Source: an uncultured Christensenella sp. (lineage in GTDB: Bacteria; Bacillota; Clostridia; Christensenellales; Borkfalkiaceae). Taken from it: 64,000 nucleotides of DNA. A program made the position numbers and the translations under genes. Location of the stretch: assembly GCA_910586245.1 (NCBI GenBank), contig CAJUFY010000002.1:248001-312000 (forward strand). The letters are read 5' to 3'. Positions within the stretch are counted from its first letter, which is position 1. Each line of letters opens with the position of its first letter. Positions 52,096 to 60,234 of this stretch are shown piece after piece. The notes beneath the pieces were generated by a model, which was not told the DNA's origin, ran no database searches, and saw only the letters and a program-made list of their open reading frames with translations.

Positions 52096-53631
52096 ATGAG
52101 AATAGCGGCATATTGCAGGGTATCAACGGACAAAGCGGACCAGCTCAACAGTCTGGAAGCGCAGAAAAAATTCTTTACGGAATATGTAAAGCGCACGGGG
52201 AACACACTCGTGCGCTTATATGCCGATGAAGGAATTTCGGGAACAAAGGTTAAAAAACGTAAACAGTTTTTGCAGATGATGGCTGACGCGGAGACGGGAC
52301 TTTTCGAGCACGTTGTGGTAAAGGATATTTCCCGTTTTGCCCGCAACACTGTCGATTTATTGCAGAATATCAGAACGCTGAAACAGCTGGGCATTGAAAC
52401 GGAATTCTTAACCGCCAATATGACGAGTATGGGCAACAGCGAATTTGTGCTGACAATCTTCGGTGCGCTTGCGCAGGAAGAGAGCGCAAACACATCAAAG
52501 CGTATTAAGTTCGGTAAAAAGATTAACGCCGAAAAGGGCAGAATTCCCAATTTTGTTTACGGTTACGACAAAACTCCGGGCGACGTTTTCAATCTTAATT
52601 TCAACGAGAAAGAAGCGGCAGTCGTCCGCCGCATATTCCATATGTACACGGAAGAGAGCTACGGTGCCAATAAGATAGGACAGATCCTGAACGGTGAAAA
52701 TATCAAGACGAAGTTCGGAAACAACTGGACGCAGGAGGCAGTCTGCCGTATTCTTACGAATGAAATTTATATGGGCAAGGTTATCAATGGCAAGGTGGAA
52801 GTTGCCGACTTCCTGACCGGTATTCGCAGGTACAAAAGCGAGGAAGAATGGTGTGTCGTAGAGAAACCCGAGCTTGCTCTCATATCCAAGGAATTGTTTG
52901 AACGCACACAGGAGATAATGGCAAGCCGAAGCGAAAAATTTAAGACGCTCAACAAGCGAACAAGCAACAAGCACTTATTTTCAACGCTCATCGTCTGTAA
53001 AGATTGTGGCTGGTCGTTCAGACAAATCACGAGAACTTATCAGAATACATACGTCCGCTGGGTTTGCTCGGGCAGGAACGGGCGGGGAGCCAAGACATGC
53101 TGTAATGCGACAAGTATCGGCGAAGACGTTTTAATCGATAAGCTGAATGAGTACTTTCGCAACTACATAAAAAACAAAGATAAAATAATCGAGCACGTTG
53201 TTGATGAGTTCCATAAGGTCTATAAGGAAGAGGACGTCAACTTACAACAGGAAAAAGAATTGACAGCCGAATACGAGAAGCTAAAAGCGTTCCGTGTAAA
53301 ATATATGGATATGTTTGCAGCCGAGATGATAAGCAAGGAAGAATTCAACAATCACGTCGGTGACAGCAAACAGAGAATGGAAAAGATTGAGAGTGAATTA
53401 AAACTCGTCAAACACAGGATTTCCAAAACCGGAGAGCTGAAAAGCATTTTAGAAAAGACCTTTAAAACTATTGAAGACATTATAGAAACGGGCGAAATGA
53501 CAAACGGTCAGCTTCGGAAAATCATAGAGAAAATCGAGGTAGACCACGAGGGGAACGTAGATATTTATATGAAATTAACCGAGCGGTTAAACCTTGCCCG
53601 TACCGTTCCAATAAGTGGGTGTCTGACATAA
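52096..53631 (+). CDS. large serine recombinase (SpoIVCA-like) at the element end
   Basis: 511 residues. Resolvase domain with catalytic Ser10 in YCRVSTDK and the arginine-bearing VVVKDISRFARNTVDLL; a Recombinase domain (FVYGYDKTPGD onward, GANKIGQILN); a zinc-ribbon-like segment with CKDCGWSF and CSGRNGRGAKTCC; and a C-terminal coiled coil. This is the SpoIVCA/CcrA type of large serine recombinase. The stop TAA uses TA of the ACATA core plus the first base beyond it, so its 3' end is defined by the right junction. It likely integrates and, perhaps with a directionality factor, excises the element from spoIIID. Confidence 0.93.
   Translation: MRIAAYCRVSTDKADQLNSLEAQKKFFTEYVKRTGNTLVRLYADEGISGTKVKKRKQFLQMMADAETGLFEHVVVKDISRFARNTVDLLQNIRTLKQLGIETEFLTANMTSMGNSEFVLTIFGALAQEESANTSKRIKFGKKINAEKGRIPNFVYGYDKTPGDVFNLNFNEKEAAVVRRIFHMYTEESYGANKIGQILNGENIKTKFGNNWTQEAVCRILTNEIYMGKVINGKVEVADFLTGIRRYKSEEEWCVVEKPELALISKELFERTQEIMASRSEKFKTLNKRTSNKHLFSTLIVCKDCGWSFRQITRTYQNTYVRWVCSGRNGRGAKTCCNATSIGEDVLIDKLNEYFRNYIKNKDKIIEHVVDEFHKVYKEEDVNLQQEKELTAEYEKLKAFRVKYMDMFAAEMISKEEFNNHVGDSKQRMEKIESELKLVKHRISKTGELKSILEKTFKTIEDIIETGEMTNGQLRKIIEKIEVDHEGNVDIYMKLTERLNLARTVPISGCLT
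53626..53630 (+). other. right attachment junction (attR) core
   Basis: ACATA identical to 23208-23212. GTCT and AGAC flank it as a partial dyad (53621-53624 and 53632-53635). Right of it is spoIIID coding sequence. Confidence 0.8.
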
Positions 53632-53797
53632 AGACGTTACTGAACGGTTAAAACAAATCGATCCCGATCTTTGGGATCGGGTGAAGGCGGTGCTCGACGT
53701 GAATCTGAAAGAACGTCATTTGCGCGGCGGCGACGCGACCAGAAGGAAGTACCGAAACGAGCATACGGCGGTTTGTAAAGAGCCCGTTCTGCAATAA
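53627..53797 (+). CDS. spoIIID: spoIIID, 3' part (no start codon; gene split by the element)
   Basis: Continues SpoIIID from the codon for His38: HKDVTERLKQIDPDLW, then RVKAVLDVNLKERHLRGGDA and TRRKYRNEH, ending KEPVLQ and TAA. The VHKD.TERL and RHLRGG.AT..KY blocks are characteristic of SpoIIID; B. subtilis SpoIIID also ends in a similar E-P-V-Q-Q tail. 56 residues plus the 37 before His38 make 93. It has no start codon or ribosome site, so it is silent unless the element is excised. Confidence 0.9.
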   Translation, partial: HKDVTERLKQIDPDLWDRVKAVLDVNLKERHLRGGDATRRKYRNEHTAVCKEPVLQ

Positions 53798-53856
53798 AGC
53801 ATGCGGAATTTTGCCAGTTTCTGTCGAATTTTCCGTAAAAAACTTTTGCTTTCATG

Positions 53857-53885
53857 TTGTCATTTGATTGACAATATGATATAAT
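53857..53885 (+). promoter_or_regulatory. sigma-A promoter of the dehydratase activase operon
   Basis: TTGTCA at 53857-53862, 17-bp spacer, TATAAT at 53880-53885, 45 bp before the start codon. Confidence 0.75.
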
Positions 53886-53930
53886 GTGCACGTTAGTGAC
53901 AAATTTTTTGTTGGCAAAAGAGAAGCGGAT

Positions 53931-56858
53931 ATGGCGAAATTATTGGGAATCGACGTTGGTTCTACCACGGTAAAAGTTTGTGTCATCGACGAGGGCGGGG
54001 AAGTTCTGTTTACCTCTTACGAGCGGCACTTTTCCCGCGTGAAAAAATGCATGTTGGGCGAACTGGAAAAAGTGCGTCCGTTCGGCACGCAATTTAAAGT
54101 TTGCATTACAGGTTCTGCGGGATTGGGCATTGCGCAGCGCGGCAAAATTCCGTTCGTGCAGGAAGTACAGGCGGCGTACGGCGCGATTAAAGCGTATTAT
54201 CCCGATGCGGACGCCGCGGTGGAGCTGGGCGGCGAGGATGCAAAGATTATCTTCGTGACGGGCGGAACCGAACAGCGGATGAACGGCAGCTGTGCGGGCG
54301 GTACGGGCGCGTTTATCGATCAGATGGCGACCTTGCTCGATCTTACGGTAAACGAGATGGACGAGCTCGCCGTGCAGGCGGAAAAAGTTTATCCGATTGC
54401 TTCCCGTTGCGGCGTTTTCGCGAAATCGGATATCCAGCCCCTTTTGAATCAGGGGGCGAGCAAGGCGGATATTTCGGCGTCTATTTTTCAGGCGGTCGTC
54501 GATCAGACCGTTTCGGGACTGGCGCAGGGGCGCAGAATCAAGGGGAAGGTATTGTTTCTGGGCGGCCCGCTTTTCTTTTTGAAGGGACTGCGCAAGGCGT
54601 TTCAGACGACGCTGAATCTCGACGACGAGCATGCGGTGTTCCCTGAAAACGCGCCTTGTTTTATGTCGATCGGCGCGGCGATGTATGCGGAAAGTTCCAA
54701 AGAGGAAACGTTGGAAGAGATCGAAGCGCGTCTTTCTTCCGTTTCCGATGCCTCGAACATCACGGTGGGAGAACCTCTGTTTGCAACCCGCGAAGAATAC
54801 GACGAATTCGTTGCCCGCCATAAGCGCAGCGATCTGCAATTCGAAGACATTCATAAATACGAAGGCGATGCTTATCTCGGCATCGATTCGGGCTCGACGA
54901 CGACCAAATTGATGTTGATTACGCCCGAAAATAAAATTTTGTATTCGCACTATCAGTCCAACAACGGACAGCCGCTCGATATCGTGGCGGGAAAAATCAG
55001 AGAAATTTATTCTTTGATCGGCAACCGCATTACCGTACGAGGCGCCTGCGTTACGGGATACGGCGAGGATATGATGCGTTCGGCGCTGAAAATCGATTTC
55101 GGCGTCGTGGAAACGATGGCGCACTTTAAAGCGGCGCTGCATTTCAACCCCGAAGTGGATTTTATCATCGATATCGGCGGGCAGGACATTAAGTGTTTTA
55201 AAGTGAAACGCCGCGCGATCGATTCGATTATGCTCAACGAGGCGTGTTCTTCCGGCTGCGGCTCCTTTATTCAGACGTTTGCAAAAGCGATGGGAATGGA
55301 AATCGAAGAATTTTCCCGTCTCGGTTTGTTTGCGAAGCACCCCGTCGAACTGGGTTCGCGCTGTACGGTGTTCATGAACAGCTCGGTCAAACAGGCGCAG
55401 AAAGAGGGCGCGAGCGTGGAAGACATTTCAGCGGGGCTTTCTTCTTCCATCGTCAAAAATGCGATTTACAAGGTGATCCGCGCGCGCACGCCCGAAGAAC
55501 TCGGCGAACATATCGTCGTGCAGGGCGGCACGTTCCTCAACGACGCCGTACTCCGTTCCTTTGAAAAAGAGACGGGCAAGCAGGTCGTCCGTCCCGCGAT
55601 TGCAGGGCTGATGGGCGCGTTCGGCGCGGCGTTGTTCGCCAAAGAAAACACGTCCGACGACGTGCTCGTGAGCACGCTTTTAACCGAAGCGGAACTGCGC
55701 GCGTTTTCCTATTCCTCGCAGTCGGTGAACTGCAAGGGATGTACTTCGAAATGCAACGTCAATATTTTGACGTTTGCGGACGGTCGTAAATTTATTTCGG
55801 GCAATAAATGCGAACGGGGCGCGGGATTGAAATTGCGTACAGACCGACCCGATATTTATGCATATAAATATAACAAACTGCTTTCCATGCCTTCGGGACA
55901 AGGGGGAAGTCGCGGCAGAGTGGGAATCCCGTTGCAGCTCTTGATGTACGAACAGCTTCCGTTGTGGACGGGCTTTTTCGAAACCTGCGGGTTCGAAGTC
56001 GTTCTTTCCGAACAGAGTTCGCGCGAACTGTATTTCCGCGGGCAGCATACCGTGGCGAGCGATACGGCGTGTTATCCCGCCAAACTTATCCACGGACACG
56101 TGGAATCGTTGCTGGATCGCGGCGTGGATTTCGTGTTCTATCCCTGCGAAAGCTACAATATGAAGGAAGAGGGCGCGTACAATCACTACAACTGTCCCGT
56201 AGTGGCGTATTATCCCGAACTTTTAAAAGCCAACAACGAACGGCTGAACAGCGGCAATCTCGTGATGCCCTATATCAACCCCAACAACGAAAAGAAGACG
56301 GTGCGCGCGCTCAAAAAGGCGCTTGCAAAATACAAGCTTTCCGCGCGGCTCATTCGTAAAGGGTTGCGCGAGGGCATGCGTCGCATGGCAAAATATCACG
56401 AGGACGTTGTGACGGAAGGCAGAAAAATTCTGGCGCAGGCGGAACGCGAAAATCTGCGCGTCATCGTGCTTGCGGGCAGACCTTACCACGCCGACCCTGA
56501 AATCAATCACGGCATCAACAAACTGTTGTGCTCGCTCGGATTCGCCGTGCTTTCGGAGGACGCGGTGTTCGAAGAGGGGAATTACGTGAAGGTGGACGTG
56601 CTCGACCAGTGGACGTACCACGCACGCCTTTACCGCGCCGCGGAGTACGTGACCCGTCACGAAAACGTCAATCTCGTTCAGCTCGTTTCCTTCGGTTGCG
56701 GGATCGACGCGATCACGACGGACGAAGTGCGCATCATTCTGGAGAGCAAAGGCAAGCTTTATACGCAGATTAAGATCGACGAAATCAACAATCTCGGCGT
56801 GGTGAAAATACGGCTTCGTTCCATGCTCGCCGCGATCGAGGAGCAGAGCAGAAGATGA
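53931..56858 (+). CDS. 2-hydroxyacyl-CoA dehydratase activase with two ATPase modules and DUF2229 region
   Basis: 975 residues. Two BcrAD/BadFG-type ATPase modules are in tandem: GIDVGSTTVK near residue 6 with NGSCAGGTGAFIDQMA, and GIDSGSTTTK near residue 316 with NEACSSGCGSFIQTFA; the cysteines hold the bridging 4Fe-4S cluster. A CKGCTSKCNV motif near residue 600 introduces the DUF2229 C-terminal part. In the family the activase injects an electron into a dehydratase component using ATP. The fused long form is widespread in Firmicutes and its substrate is unknown. ATG 53931 starts MAKLLGIDVG; the earlier ATG at 53886 lies in the promoter. Overlaps the next gene by 4 bp. Confidence 0.88.
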   Translation: MAKLLGIDVGSTTVKVCVIDEGGEVLFTSYERHFSRVKKCMLGELEKVRPFGTQFKVCITGSAGLGIAQRGKIPFVQEVQAAYGAIKAYYPDADAAVELGGEDAKIIFVTGGTEQRMNGSCAGGTGAFIDQMATLLDLTVNEMDELAVQAEKVYPIASRCGVFAKSDIQPLLNQGASKADISASIFQAVVDQTVSGLAQGRRIKGKVLFLGGPLFFLKGLRKAFQTTLNLDDEHAVFPENAPCFMSIGAAMYAESSKEETLEEIEARLSSVSDASNITVGEPLFATREEYDEFVARHKRSDLQFEDIHKYEGDAYLGIDSGSTTTKLMLITPENKILYSHYQSNNGQPLDIVAGKIREIYSLIGNRITVRGACVTGYGEDMMRSALKIDFGVVETMAHFKAALHFNPEVDFIIDIGGQDIKCFKVKRRAIDSIMLNEACSSGCGSFIQTFAKAMGMEIEEFSRLGLFAKHPVELGSRCTVFMNSSVKQAQKEGASVEDISAGLSSSIVKNAIYKVIRARTPEELGEHIVVQGGTFLNDAVLRSFEKETGKQVVRPAIAGLMGAFGAALFAKENTSDDVLVSTLLTEAELRAFSYSSQSVNCKGCTSKCNVNILTFADGRKFISGNKCERGAGLKLRTDRPDIYAYKYNKLLSMPSGQGGSRGRVGIPLQLLMYEQLPLWTGFFETCGFEVVLSEQSSRELYFRGQHTVASDTACYPAKLIHGHVESLLDRGVDFVFYPCESYNMKEEGAYNHYNCPVVAYYPELLKANNERLNSGNLVMPYINPNNEKKTVRALKKALAKYKLSARLIRKGLREGMRRMAKYHEDVVTEGRKILAQAERENLRVIVLAGRPYHADPEINHGINKLLCSLGFAVLSEDAVFEEGNYVKVDVLDQWTYHARLYRAAEYVTRHENVNLVQLVSFGCGIDAITTDEVRIILESKGKLYTQIKIDEINNLGVVKIRLRSMLAAIEEQSRR

Positions 56859-58141
56859 AAAAGAATCAAAAGCAAAAGAAACCGATCGTAGATTTTACCG
56901 AAGAATTTCCCCGCTTCAACCGTGCGAAAAAGAGCGATTATACCGTGCTCGTGCCCGATATGCTTCCCTTTCATTTCGATCTCTTCATTTACCTGTTGGG
57001 GCAGGAAGGATATAAGATGGAGGTGCTGCACAACGAAGGGCGTTCGGTGATGGACGAAGGGCTCAAACACGTGCATAACGATACGTGTTTCCCTGCGCTG
57101 TGTTGCATCGGGCAGTATCTCGACGCATTGAAAAGCGGGAAATACGACGTGAACAAGACGGCGGTTCTCATTACGCAGTCGGGCGGCGGTTGCCGCGCCA
57201 GCAATTACGTGCCGTTGATCCGGAAAGCGTTGAAAGCGGAATTTCCCAACGTGCCCGTTTTGTCGCTCAACTTTGCAGGGCTCGAAAAAGAGAGCTCGCT
57301 CGAATTCAGTTTAAAACTGTTCGGGAAATTCGGTTACGCAATGTTCTACGGCGATCTGATCATGACCTGTTTCAATCAGACCAAACCTTACGAAATCAAC
57401 GAAGGGGAGACCGCTGCCGTCCGCGAACGCTGCGTTGCCGAAATGAAGCGCGCGTTCGATACGAGAAAATACAAGCAATTGAAAAAGAACGCGAAGTATT
57501 TGCTCGACGCGTTCGCCGCCGTTCCCGTGAAGAAGGAAGAAAAGGTAAAGGTCGGGATCGTGGGGGAAATTTACGTAAAGTATTCTCCGCTCGGCAATTC
57601 TCATCTCGAAGATTTTCTGCTTTCCGAAAACTGCGAACCCGTCGTGCCCGCCCTGCTGGATTTCGTACTCTATTGCATTACCAATACGATTAACGACGCA
57701 AAGTTTTACGACATCAACAAGAGCTACCGCGCGTTCTTTACCTTCGGCTACCGTTGGCTGTATAAGCGGGAAAAAATGCTGATCAAGTTGATGAAAGATC
57801 AGGGCAGATTCGAACCGTTCCACGATTTCGGGCATTTGAAACGGTGCGGCGATATCGTTATGAATCAGGGCGTAAAAATGGGCGAGGGCTGGCTGATCCC
57901 CGCCGAGATGATGGCGCTTTCCCAAACGGGAACGGATAACATCGTTTGCGCGCAGCCCTTCGGCTGTCTGCCCAATCACATCGCGGGCAAGGGGGCGGTA
58001 CGCGTGTTAAAAGAAATGTACGAACACATCAACATCGTGCCCGTGGATTACGATCCTTCGGCAACCCGCGTCAATCAGGAAAACAGAATTAAACTGATGC
58101 TTTCGACCGCAAGGGAAAATTTGAAAGCGAAACGATCGTAA
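56855..58141 (+). CDS. 2-hydroxyacyl-CoA dehydratase-like partner protein
   Basis: 428 residues. Matches the partner of the long activase, of the 2-hydroxyglutaryl-CoA dehydratase D-component type: HVHNDTCFPALCCIGQYLDA, then TQSGGGCRASNYVP and CAQPFGCLPNHIAGKG. Conserved cysteines in these blocks can hold a 4Fe-4S cluster. It has a basic N-terminus and no membrane span. Coupled to the activase by a 4-bp overlap, so the two act together; the reaction is unknown. Confidence 0.85.
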   Translation: MKKNQKQKKPIVDFTEEFPRFNRAKKSDYTVLVPDMLPFHFDLFIYLLGQEGYKMEVLHNEGRSVMDEGLKHVHNDTCFPALCCIGQYLDALKSGKYDVNKTAVLITQSGGGCRASNYVPLIRKALKAEFPNVPVLSLNFAGLEKESSLEFSLKLFGKFGYAMFYGDLIMTCFNQTKPYEINEGETAAVRERCVAEMKRAFDTRKYKQLKKNAKYLLDAFAAVPVKKEEKVKVGIVGEIYVKYSPLGNSHLEDFLLSENCEPVVPALLDFVLYCITNTINDAKFYDINKSYRAFFTFGYRWLYKREKMLIKLMKDQGRFEPFHDFGHLKRCGDIVMNQGVKMGEGWLIPAEMMALSQTGTDNIVCAQPFGCLPNHIAGKGAVRVLKEMYEHINIVPVDYDPSATRVNQENRIKLMLSTARENLKAKRS

Positions 58142-58160
58142 ATACGAAAGACAAAAGAGC

Positions 58161-58182
58161 GGCGGCGCATATGCGCCGCCGT
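58161..58182. terminator. bidirectional terminator between convergent genes
   Basis: Perfect 22-bp palindrome CGGCGGCGCATATGCGCCG continued by CCG. It lies between the rightward dehydratase gene and the leftward DUF4363 gene. Confidence 0.8.
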
Positions 58183-58187
58183 TCAAG

Positions 58188-58565
58188 TTACATAATATTT
58201 TCAAGCCCGGGGCGATAGGTGTCGGGCAGGCAGTCGGTTAAATGCAGTAGAATTTCCAGCTTTGCCTGCGCGAGCGAATAATCGCCTTGTTTGATGTGTC
58301 CCACCGTTTCGGACATATAGTCGTCGATTCGCGAAATATCGTTGTGCGGAATCCAGACGTGCAGTTGTTCCTTTCTGCGCTCCCAGGAATCCTGTACGAT
58401 TTTCGCGTCTTCTCCGTTGGCGGTGCCCTCGTCCACTTTCGCGTAGAGCGATTGCAGTTCGGTTCGGAACTCGTCGAAATGATCTTTTACGTAGAACGCT
58501 TCGAACAGAGAAATGCCCGCAAGCAGGAGGACGGTAACGAGAATGCTTACCAAAGATTTTACCAC
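58188..58565 (-). CDS. DUF4363 membrane-anchored protein
   Basis: 125 residues. One N-terminal hydrophobic anchor (residues about 5-24) followed by a helical outer domain with the family-like WERRKEQLHVWIPHNDISRI. DUF4363 proteins are typical of sporulating Firmicutes and usually lie next to DUF421 genes, as here with a 7-bp overlap. Function unknown. Confidence 0.85.
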   Translation of the reverse strand: MVKSLVSILVTVLLLAGISLFEAFYVKDHFDEFRTELQSLYAKVDEGTANGEDAKIVQDSWERRKEQLHVWIPHNDISRIDDYMSETVGHIKQGDYSLAQAKLEILLHLTDCLPDTYRPGLENIM

Positions 58566-59248
58566 GTTTTACCTCCCGGATATTCCACGTTGAGCGTGCG
58601 GAATTTTTCGTTTTTCTGTTGCAGATACAGTTTACCTTCGCCGTCCGCCGTGAGTACCAACACCTTCTTTTCGGATTTGATGCCCTGATCTTTTAAAAGG
58701 CTGTTGAAGAACGCTTCGTCAAGCCCTGTGATTTCAAGGTTTTTTCGATCGTACTTTCCGTTGTCGATGATCACGAGGGGCAGAGAAGTCTGCATTTGTT
58801 CGTAATTTTCTTTGGGCAGGGCGGAAAAGGTTCCGTTTGCTTCGTAGAGCGCGTAGTCGATGCTGTCCAGCGAAAAATATCCCGCCGAACGGAGCGATTC
58901 GATCAAGTCGGAAACGTCGAGGTTGTTCCGCTTCAACTGATAGTCGTCGATTCCGTTTTTGTTGATGACGACGCTCGGCTTCCCGCTGATCAAAGATTTC
59001 AGCGGTTTGAATTTCAGATCGAGCAGCGTCATGATTTCGTGCAGCACGAAAATCGTGACCACGGCGATCACGCCGTACAACAGCGGAATGGAAACGTCCG
59101 CCATCGGAATACAAGCCAGTTCTGCGATCAAAAGGGTGATCACGAGCTCGAAGGGCTGCATTTCCCCGATCTGGCGTTTTCCCATTAAACGCATGATAAT
59201 CAGCAGGACGAGAAAGATGATTGCGGTTCGGATAATTACGATCAGCAT
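58559..59248 (-). CDS. DUF421 (YetF-like) membrane protein
   Basis: 229 residues. Three N-terminal membrane spans with RLMGKRQIGEMQPFELVITL, the DUF421 signature, then a cytosolic domain (SVVINKNGIDDYQLKRNNLD, then LIESLRSAGYFSLDSIDYAL). Members occur widely in spore formers; some affect spore properties, but the biochemical role is unknown. Transcribed divergently from the folT riboswitch region. Confidence 0.9.
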   Translation of the reverse strand: MLIVIIRTAIIFLVLLIIMRLMGKRQIGEMQPFELVITLLIAELACIPMADVSIPLLYGVIAVVTIFVLHEIMTLLDLKFKPLKSLISGKPSVVINKNGIDDYQLKRNNLDVSDLIESLRSAGYFSLDSIDYALYEANGTFSALPKENYEQMQTSLPLVIIDNGKYDRKNLEITGLDEAFFNSLLKDQGIKSEKKVLVLTADGEGKLYLQQKNEKFRTLNVEYPGGKTW

Positions 59249-59288
59249 ATTAAAAGTATTTTAATTTTAAAAAAAAGTATGTAAACGG

Positions 59289-59317
59289 TTGCATATTTTC
59301 CGCGTTTGGTTTATAAT
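59289..59317 (+). promoter_or_regulatory. sigma-A promoter of the folT mRNA
   Basis: TTGCAT at 59289-59294, 17-bp spacer, TATAAT at 59312-59317. Transcription would start just before the riboswitch. Confidence 0.75.
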
Positions 59318-59323
59318 AATTTC

Positions 59324-59418
59324 CGAAGAGTAGCCAAGGCGCGTTAAGTGTTGCGAAACGGGACGTTGTTCGCAAACGAAAGGGAATTCCCTGCGGTGCC
59401 GCGGCGCGTCCGCTCGAT
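59324..59418 (+). ncRNA. tetrahydrofolate (THF) riboswitch
   Basis: Matches the folT-motif consensus: AGAGTAG at 59327, CGCGTTAAGTG, CGGGACGTTG, ACGAAAGGGAA, TGCGGTGCCG and the closing GCGTCCGCTCG, in the right order and spacing. It lies upstream of a folate-type ECF S component and just before a hairpin overlapping its ribosome site. THF binding would reduce uptake of folate by premature termination or ribosome-site masking. Confidence 0.88.
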
Positions 59419-59468
59419 TTACGCACGGGTTCCAACCGCGGAGGAAAACAGGCGTACAGTTTTGAACG

Positions 59469-59494
59469 GACCTCTCAGAAATCGGGAGGTTTTT
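59469..59494 (+). terminator. riboswitch-controlled terminator or ribosome-site hairpin
   Basis: ACCTC at 59469-59473 pairs with GAGGT at 59485-59489, followed by TTTTTT. The 3' arm contains GGGAGG, the ribosome-binding sequence of folT, so one structure could act on both transcription and translation. Confidence 0.6.
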
Positions 59495-59498
59495 TATT

Positions 59499-60158
59499 AT
59501 GTCTCAAATTGCAACCACACAACCCCTTTGGAAGAGGATTTTGTTTTCGGAAGTCATTCTTTCCAAATCGCACGCGCAGAAAATCGCCTACGTAGGGCTT
59601 ATGACGGCGATATGCATCGTTTCGAATATGTTTCTGGAATTCAAAATGTTCGACGTGCAGTTTTCGGTAACCATTTTCGCATCCGTGCTTACTGGAATTT
59701 TAATCGGTCCGCTTCTCGGCTTTACGGCGGCGTTCTTGGGCGATCTGATCGGCTTTTTTTACAACAGCTGGGGGATGGTCTACATGCCGTGGGTCGGGCT
59801 TTCGGTGGCGACGATGGCGCTCATTTCCGGACTCGTGATGAACGGGATTCCCTTAAAATTCAAAGGCGCGGGCTACGTAAAGCTTGCGATCGTATGCGTT
59901 CTTGCGCTTATGTTCTGTACGATCGGGATCAATACCACGGGACTGTATTACTATTACGTGGGAATCGGCGCTTTTTCGGAAAAGGCGATGGATTATATGA
60001 CGAACGTGCTTGGCACGGGCGCGACGTATTGGGGGTATACCCTGTTCCGTCTGTTTATCAGCGGACAGATTTACAACAACCTTTTCAATTACGCGCTCTT
60101 GTTTCTCGCCGTTCCCTTGCTGAACGCCGCCAAACCGCTGAAAATTCACATCGCATAA
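59499..60158 (+). CDS. folT: folate ECF transporter S component
   Basis: 219 residues with about six membrane spans. The ECF S-component fold is suggested by KIAYVGLMTAICIVSNMF and FASVLTGILIGPLLGFTAA followed by DLIGFF. The THF riboswitch directly upstream assigns folate as substrate. It depends on a shared EcfAA'T energising module, which is not in this window. GGGAGG lies 10 bases before the ATG. Confidence 0.85.
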   Translation: MSQIATTQPLWKRILFSEVILSKSHAQKIAYVGLMTAICIVSNMFLEFKMFDVQFSVTIFASVLTGILIGPLLGFTAAFLGDLIGFFYNSWGMVYMPWVGLSVATMALISGLVMNGIPLKFKGAGYVKLAIVCVLALMFCTIGINTTGLYYYYVGIGAFSEKAMDYMTNVLGTGATYWGYTLFRLFISGQIYNNLFNYALLFLAVPLLNAAKPLKIHIA

Positions 60159-60181
60159 GATTCGCGTGAAAATTTTAATTG

Positions 60182-60207
60182 GTCAACCGCTTGCGGTTGA
60201 CTTTTTT
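60182..60207 (+). terminator. terminator of folT
   Basis: Perfect 9-bp stem GTCAACCGC/GCGGTTGAC (60182-60190 and 60193-60201) with TTTTTT. The last bases of the stem also serve as the -35 box of the lgt promoter. Confidence 0.88.
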
Positions 60208-60225
60208 CGTGCGCCGTGGTATGAT
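60197..60225 (+). promoter_or_regulatory. lgt promoter with -35 inside the folT terminator; probable leaderless transcript
   Basis: TTGACT at 60197-60202, 17-bp spacer, TATGAT at 60220-60225. The start codon at 60235 is only 9 bases after the -10 box and no ribosome-binding sequence precedes it. Confidence 0.75.
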
Positions 60226-60234
60226 AAAAATACT

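Larger units (their letters stand above)
23208..53630 (+). mobile_element. about 30.4-kb skin-like integrated element in spoIIID carrying a defence island
   Basis: Bounded by ACATA at 23208-23212 and 53626-53630, with the two halves of spoIIID outside. The interior is clearly more AT-rich than the flanking housekeeping genes. A large serine recombinase is the last gene, its stop codon overlapping the right junction, as spoIVCA lies at one end of the sigK skin element. There are no phage structural genes, conjugation genes or replication module, so it resembles a genomic island or degenerate prophage. Precise excision would rebuild spoIIID in frame. Whether excision occurs during sporulation cannot be told from sequence. 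Confidence 0.88.

Noticed and set aside
23208..53630. Active prophage or integrative conjugative element
   Set aside because: No capsid, portal, terminase, relaxase, type IV secretion or replication genes were found among the cargo; it is better called a skin-like genomic island.
53627..53797. spoIIID 3' half as ordinary intergenic DNA or a decayed pseudogene
   Set aside because: Its frame is intact to a natural stop, contains the conserved RHLRGG.AT..KY block, and joins exactly in frame with the 5' half.
53940..55340. Minus-strand open frame of 466 codons opposite the activase gene
   Set aside because: Shadow of the real gene; composition is typical of an antisense frame and no motif is visible.
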